Positions 42,001 to 48,600 of a stretch of 64,000 nucleotides of DNA are shown here, piece by piece (position 1 is the stretch's first letter; each line of letters starts with the position of its first letter). Below the pieces are notes generated by a model. That model saw only the letters and a list, made by a program, of their open reading frames with translations. It searched no databases and was not told the origin of the DNA. The DNA comes from Shinisaurus crocodilurus (lineage: Eukaryota; Chordata; Lepidosauria; Squamata; Shinisauridae): the NCBI GenBank assembly GCA_021292165.1, contig CM037880.1, positions 225,648,467-225,712,466 of the forward strand, read 5' to 3'. Position numbers and translations under genes: made by a program.

Positions 42001-42609
42001 GGACGCTGTGCTGTAACCGGTGAGAGATCCCGGGGGGGGGGGCTGGGGGGGGCCTCGCCTCTCCTAGGATTTAGCCACTGGCTGAAGACGTCGTCTGTCT
42101 CCGTGTGCCTTTGGGTGGTGAGATTTTCTGCTGTTACGCTGTGCTTGGCTATTAACTTGCTGATCTGGATTTTGTCTTATTTGCTGTTGTTTCTGATCGT
42201 TTTACTTCTGATGATGGTGTGTGTGTGTGTGTGTGTGTGTGTTTTAATTGTGTTAATTTTTATTTCATTTTGAAGTACTTGTATACCTCTAACAAGGCCC
42301 CCTAAAACAGTTTATGTGACACAACAAAACCTGCCAAAACACCACCAGTACAGCAATAACAAGATTAAAATGAGCAGAGCTAAAATCTTCTATGGTCTAT
42401 TAAAAGCTGCTGAAAGCCAAGTGCCCACCTAAACTATAAGCCACTTTGTGTGTTCTTGGGACAGGAAAGCCAGATGAAAATTATAATTACACTCTAAATA
42501 ATCTAAACATTTTGCAACTGTGTCCAAGAAAGGAGGCGTTCTGTAATACACATACATTTTCATTGGTATGCAACTTCTGTTTGGCATAACTGATTCTGCT
42601 TGTTGGGAT

Positions 42610-42644
<35 letters not shown>

Positions 42645-45600
42645 CATACACACGTATACAATATTGAAAATCTGCTTTAGGAAGTCTTCTGGCTTCTAAA
42701 GTTTTAGCAGGGTTTCAAATGTATCTCTGTGCAGCCATGAGGGCTAGGAACTTCCTTTTTTTATAAAGGAAAGGCAGAATTCATCAGGAAGTGGAGTGCC
42801 GTGTTCCCCTGCACTTGTGCAGAATCACAACCGTGGAAATGGTGTGTACAGATAGATGCCTTTTCAGCTGAGGGGGGTCGGCGGGGGCTTTTTGGCATGA
42901 GCTGAGAGAGATTGCCAAGCTGTGGAAGGGATGCTCTGGTTTGGAGCCGCTGGAGCATTCCAGCCGACGGATGGGTGTTCAGGCCTGCCTGCCTGCCGGT
43001 GAAGAGGCTGCAGAGAATGTCGGGCCCCACGGGGGCTGGCTCCTGGGCTTACTGGGCGTTGGTTGGAGGGCAGCAAGTTTGTGGCCAGCAGGGGCCTGCC
43101 CGTGCTTCCCGGAGAGGCGGCAGGGAACCGCTTCAAAGGCAGGGCGTCCCTGAGATGCCCTGTCCCCAGTGGAGCAGGGTGGGCAGGGCCTCTGCTTGAA
43201 TAGCCCCCCGGAGCTGGCGGTCCAGGGGCCCGGCCCCTCGGGAAAGGCAGCTCCTGCGGGAGCACCCTGCCGGCTGCCAAGGCCGTAGCCCGGGCGAGGA
43301 GGTGCTGGCGGCTGGCCCGGCTTCCCTTGCTGGGGCGGGGGACTTGAGAGGGCCCTCTTCCACACTGGCACGGTGCTTGAGGGGTGGGTGATGAGGGGCT
43401 GCCTCCCCCTGTGTTTCAGACCCCAGCAGGAGAAGCCGAACTGGGAGCCGTGTGGCGAGACTCCCCTGGCAGCCAGCAGGTGAGTGGCGCTCTTTGGGGG
43501 GTGGGCAGGGGGCTCGGCCTTTGCCTCTCTTGCTGGTCAGTCAGCCTCTCTCTCTGTCTCTCTCTGTCTGTCTCTGTCTGTCTGTCTCTCTCTCTCTCCC
43601 CCTCTCTCCCCCTCCCTCTCTGGCCCTGGCCACGCACCAGCCACGTGCCGCCCCCCGGCCCGCCCACCTGGTGGGCAGAGAGACCCGCTCCGTGAGTGCC
43701 GCCTCGGCGTGCCCCCGCTCTGCGTTGCCAGCCTGGCCTCGTGGGCTCGTTGTGGGGAGGGGCTTGGAGGGGCTCGTCTCCCTCCCCGGCGCTGCTGCTG
43801 CTTCCGGACTGGCCTTCTGGAGAGCTTCTGTCAGGAGCGGCCGCCGGCTGTGGGCGGGCCTGGCGGGGCGAGGCGAGGGAGCTGCGTCGGGAGGAGGCCC
43901 AGCCTGCTGTGTGGGGTCAGCTGTCCCCGGAGTTGGGTGCGGGGGGACGCCCGGGGGGCTCTGTACCGTCAGTAGGAGCGCGATGCCGTGTGAGGCGGGA
44001 GGGGCTTGTGGCTGTTGAGCTCTGTGTGTGTGTGTGGGGGGGGGTGCATGGTGGGAGTTGCTTGGGGGCCCGGGGCCAGGCTTGGAGGGTCCCTGTGGGG
44101 CAATGGCCTTAGCAGTGCCGTCCTGCTCTGATTTCCCTGACTTCCTGCTTTCAGGCTTCTGTCCATTTCATTCCTGCGCACGACGAGAGCAAGTCGGTGA
44201 GTCCCTTTGTGCTCTTTGGGCCTTGTGTGTGTGGCTGGGCCTGGTTTCGCCCCCCCCCCCCCCGGTGTGGCTTCCGGCCACTTCCTGGCAAGTCTTTCCC
44301 CTGGGAATTATGGAGATCTGTTGGTCCAGCTAGCTGACATGTCCCCCCCCCCCCCACGTATGCAGACCAAGCCAGGCACGATCCAGCCCATCTCTCGCTT
44401 ACGTCCGGCCCAGGCTCCCGCCGCTCCCTCTGAAGGCCGGGACAGTCCCAACCCATTCCAGCAGCCTGAGCGATGCTCCAGCAGCCACAGCTCTGTAAGT
44501 CGCTATGGATGCCTCCCCCCTCCCCTGCCTTGTTGGGCCCCCCACACTGGTGGGCAGGCCGCAGGGGGGGTGAGAGCGGGGGGTGCTGCTGTGCTCCTGG
44601 AGGGCTACCAGCAGTGCGGGGTGGGTGGGTGGGTGGGAGGTGGCCTTGTTTGCGCCGCCGCGAGCACCGAGACGGCTGCTGCTTTGGTCGGCGCCCCCTC
44701 TGGGGCTCCCTCCTGCCCACTCCGCCCCCTCGCCGGCACTTGCGTGCTTTGACCCAGTGCCCGCTTCCCCGCAGCCTCGCTCTCCCAGGCCCCCCTCACC
44801 AGACGGAATCCCCATCAGTGCCAAGCAGGCCTATAAGGCTTTTGCAGCGGTTCCTGTTCCACATCTGCTGCTGGAGTTGGAGGTGAGCCGGGGCGAGGGG
44901 AGGGGAGGGGGCTTTTGCAGGGGGCCTTGGCAGTTGGGCGGGCAGAGACCCTGCAGTCACGGCACTTGCCTCCCTTCCCTTCCCTCAGGACCCGCCGAGC
45001 CAGGAGGACACAGAGGCGTCTCCGGCCCCTTCTGAGGTAAATTGGGGGGTCTCAGCCTGGCGGGGCCGTCTTCAGGGAATGGGGGCCTGGGGTGGGGCTG
45101 ATCTCCATGGAGCTCTCTTGCTGCCGCCCCAACAGACACCGCTGCTGAGGGCTCTGCACAGCCCGGAACAGCGATCCTTCCGCGAAAGGCAGAAGTACTT
45201 CGAGGTGGAGCTGAAGCAGCAGCCTGTGGAGAAGCCCCCCAAGCGGGTGTCTCTGGTTGGCGAAGACGACCTGAAGAAAATGAAGGAGGAGGAAGGTCTG
45301 TTGGGCCGGGAAGGCAGCTGCCTCTGCACGGGGCTAGCCCAGGGTGGTCTCCCCATGGCCCGCAGGAGAGGGGGAAACGAGGCTTCCCCTGGGCCCGCTG
45401 TCCACCCTGCTGGAGCTGGGCCCCTCTTTGTCCCGTGGGCCTCTTCTGCCCCCAGGGCTCTGTGAGCTGCCTGCTCTCAGGGGTGCTTCCTGTCCTCAGT
45501 CTGTGCTGGGAGATTTCCCTCCCTCGCCCCCCAGACTCTTGTGTCCCAGAACAGAAGAGGTCTCAGAGTCCTGACCCGGAGCTGTGCCTGCCTTGGCCCC

Positions 45601-48600
45601 TCTGCTGCCACTCTGCCAACCGCTGCCAGCTGACTGGCTGGAAGGAGCTGCACCCGCAGTGTGTGTGTGTGTGCGTGTGTGCGATCCCCCTGCTCCCTCC
45701 CAGCGCGACAGGCTTGACGCAGATGGTTTGTTTGCTTATATGGCACCATAAGAATCTAGAATAGTAGAGTTGGAAGGGGCCTACAAGGCTATCGAGTCCA
45801 ACCGCCTGTTCAATGCAGGAACCCAAGTCAAAGCGTCTCCGACAGATGGCTGTCCAGCTGCACCGTGAATGCCTCCGGTGTGGGAGAGCCCACCCCCTCC
45901 CTAAGTCGTTGGTTCCACTGTCGTGTTGCTCTAACAGTCAGGAAGTTTTTCCTGGTGTTCAGGCGGAATCTGGCTTCGTGTGACTTGAGCCCGTTATTCC
46001 GTGTGCTGCACTAGTCTGGGCTGGTGGAGAAGAGATCCTGGCCTCTCCTCTGGGGCCTCCTGCAGGCCGAGCCCCGTGCAGGCACTGTTGATGGGATCTG
46101 AGCTAGCCGTGGCTGACCAAGAAAGAGATCTTGGGGTCGTGGTGGACAGCTCGATGAAAACGCTGGCCCTGTGTGCGGCGGCTGTGCAAAAGGCAGATTG
46201 CATGGTGGGGACCGTTAGGAAAGGAATTTAAAACAAGACTGCCAGTATCACTCACTGCGCCAGAGGGGTCGTGGTCCGCTGGCAGAGCCCCGGCCTGGCA
46301 CGCAGAAGGTCCCAGGTCCAGCCCCTGGATCGCCGGGTGGTGGGGCTGGGAAGGAATCCCGCTTGAGCCACGGCTGCCCATCAGTGTTGACAACAGTGTT
46401 GCTTCTGGAGATGGACCGAGGGCCTGACTCGGCATACGGCAGCTTCCAATGTCCCTAACGTTTTTATTCAAAAATGTGGCACAACCACACTTGAAATATT
46501 GTGTACAGTTATGGTCATTGCAAGTCAAAAACGTTATTGTAGAGCTGGAAAAGGGGCAAGCAAAATGACCAGGGAGCTGGAGCGACTTCCCTGTGAGGAG
46601 AAGTTTCAGGCTTTTTTAGCTTAGGAAAAGCAAGCAAGGGGAGACACGATAGTAGTGTATAAAATTATGCCTGGGGTAGAGAAAATGGATAGGCAGTGAA
46701 CTGACCCTCTCTCCTAACCATAAGGCCGGACGGGGTCATCCCATGAAGCTGAGTGGTGGGAGGTTCAGGACACAAAAGCGGGGACTTGTTCACACGGTGC
46801 AGAGTTAAGCAACAGAATCTGCCACCACAAGATGTAGTAGCGGCCACCAACTTGGACGGCTTCAAAAGGGGATTAGACCGGTTCCTGGAGGAGGATCAGG
46901 CTATCAGTGGCTAGTCCTGATGGCTCTGTGCGGCCTCCAGCATCAGAGTCCAGGTGCCTCTGAATCCTGGTCCCTCCCGGGGAACAATGGTGGGAAAAGG
47001 CTCTTGCCCTCCTGTCCTGCATGTGGGGTTTCCAGAGACGTCTGGTTGGCCACCGTGGGATGAGGATGCTGGTCCTAGAGAGGCTTTGGGCCTGACCTGG
47101 CGGCGCCACTCTTGCATTCCAACGTGGAGCTGTGGCAGCACGAGTGAAATGCAGAGAGATCCGGCCGCCTTCCCTGGGGAGGTGGAGCCTCCCAAAGCCA
47201 AGAGCTGGCAGGGAAGTCGCGCAAATGGCCACATGGTTCAGTCCGGACTCTTCACTCAGGCTTCTTCGCTTGTTCATCTTGGGATCCGAAAAGGCCATGC
47301 CCATCTGGAGGCCTCTTGGCTTGCCCCCGAGCAATCCGACTGCCTCCTGCAGGAGCCAAGTGTCCTTTTGTTCCGGGGGAGCGGAAGCAGCCGCCAGGTT
47401 CCACCAAGCCCTTTCTTGTTTGGACAGCTCGCAAACTGCAGCAGAAGCGAGCCCAGCTGCTGGAGGAGGAGGAGGAGGAGGCAGAGGAGGAGGAGGCGGA
47501 TGTGAGAAGGCACCCCCCAGACGCGAGTGTCCCATCCAGCATCTTCATCGAGGGAGTCGAGTACAGAGTCGAGAAGCTGGACGGGAGGAGGGAGTTGTCC
47601 CCAGCGGCGGCTTGGTGAGCTCCCGCCTCCTGCCTGCCTTCCTTTCTTGCCCAGGCCAGGCTGTGGTGCCGGATCAGTCCTCGGCCTGGAGCGGGCAGCT
47701 GCCCTCAGCAGCGCACACCTTCTGTTGACGTTGGCACCAGCACGGCTGTGCTTGCCGCTGTGCCTTCTCCAGCCCGCTGCCCTCCAGACGTTCTGGACTT
47801 CAGCTGCCATCAGCCCCGGCCAATGGTCAGGAATGCTCAGACTTGTACTGCAGCATATCTGGGGTGGGGGCGGCACACCAGGTTCAGGGAGGCTGCGCCC
47901 CAGAACGTGGCCCAGAATTCCTCCTCATGTCCAGAGGCTCCCATATAACTTGCATCAATTCTGCCCATTCCAAAATGCAGTTTTCAAATACTGTTTTGGC
48001 ACAAATGGGTGGAGGGAAAGAAGTGGGGAGGCTGGGAGTGGTGGGGGGGCTGGGGGGGCGGAGCCAAGCAGGCCGCTAGGAGCCCGTTCTGACGCTTGGG
48101 GGTTCCACCTGGTGCGGCTTTTGAGCTTCCTTCTGCAGCCCTCAGGCAGGTGTATTCCTCTTCTCAAGTTAAACTGGAGGTTCTGGGGATGCTGAATCTT
48201 CTGGGCTTCAGAAGCAATCAGACAGAGGCCCGGGAGACCCTCGGCCCTGGTTCTGTGGAAGGGCATCCCCTGCCTGCTAAGGCCTCACCTTTGGGCCACA
48301 GCTGACAGCTCTCTGTGCTTTGCTAGGTTCCCGGAGCCCGACAGGCACAATGGCTCGCAGAGGAGCCCCCTCGAGGAGGGCCCAGGGCTGGAGCAGCGCC
48401 CCACATCTATGGCTGGGTAAGGGGGAGAGGAAGGGGGCGCAGCGCATGGCAGGAGGGAGGCCTGGGCCAGTCTGAATGTCCTTCCCTCTTTCCCAGGCTG
48501 AGCCCAGCTTACCCCCGAGGCGGGGATTTGGGTGCGCCGGTCAGGACGGCAAAAGCAGAGCGGCGGCATCAGGAGCGCCTCCGCGTGCACAGCCCGGAGC

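Larger units (their letters stand above)
45296..47427 (+). other. SCRIB intron 22: CR1, L3-like LINE and SINE
   Basis: A 2.1-kb intron. Its first 450 bp are GC-rich and featureless, with a GT run at 45660-45680. From 45752 to 47096 it is repeat-derived, as listed separately. The end has a good pyrimidine tract before TTGGACAG. Confidence 0.75.
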
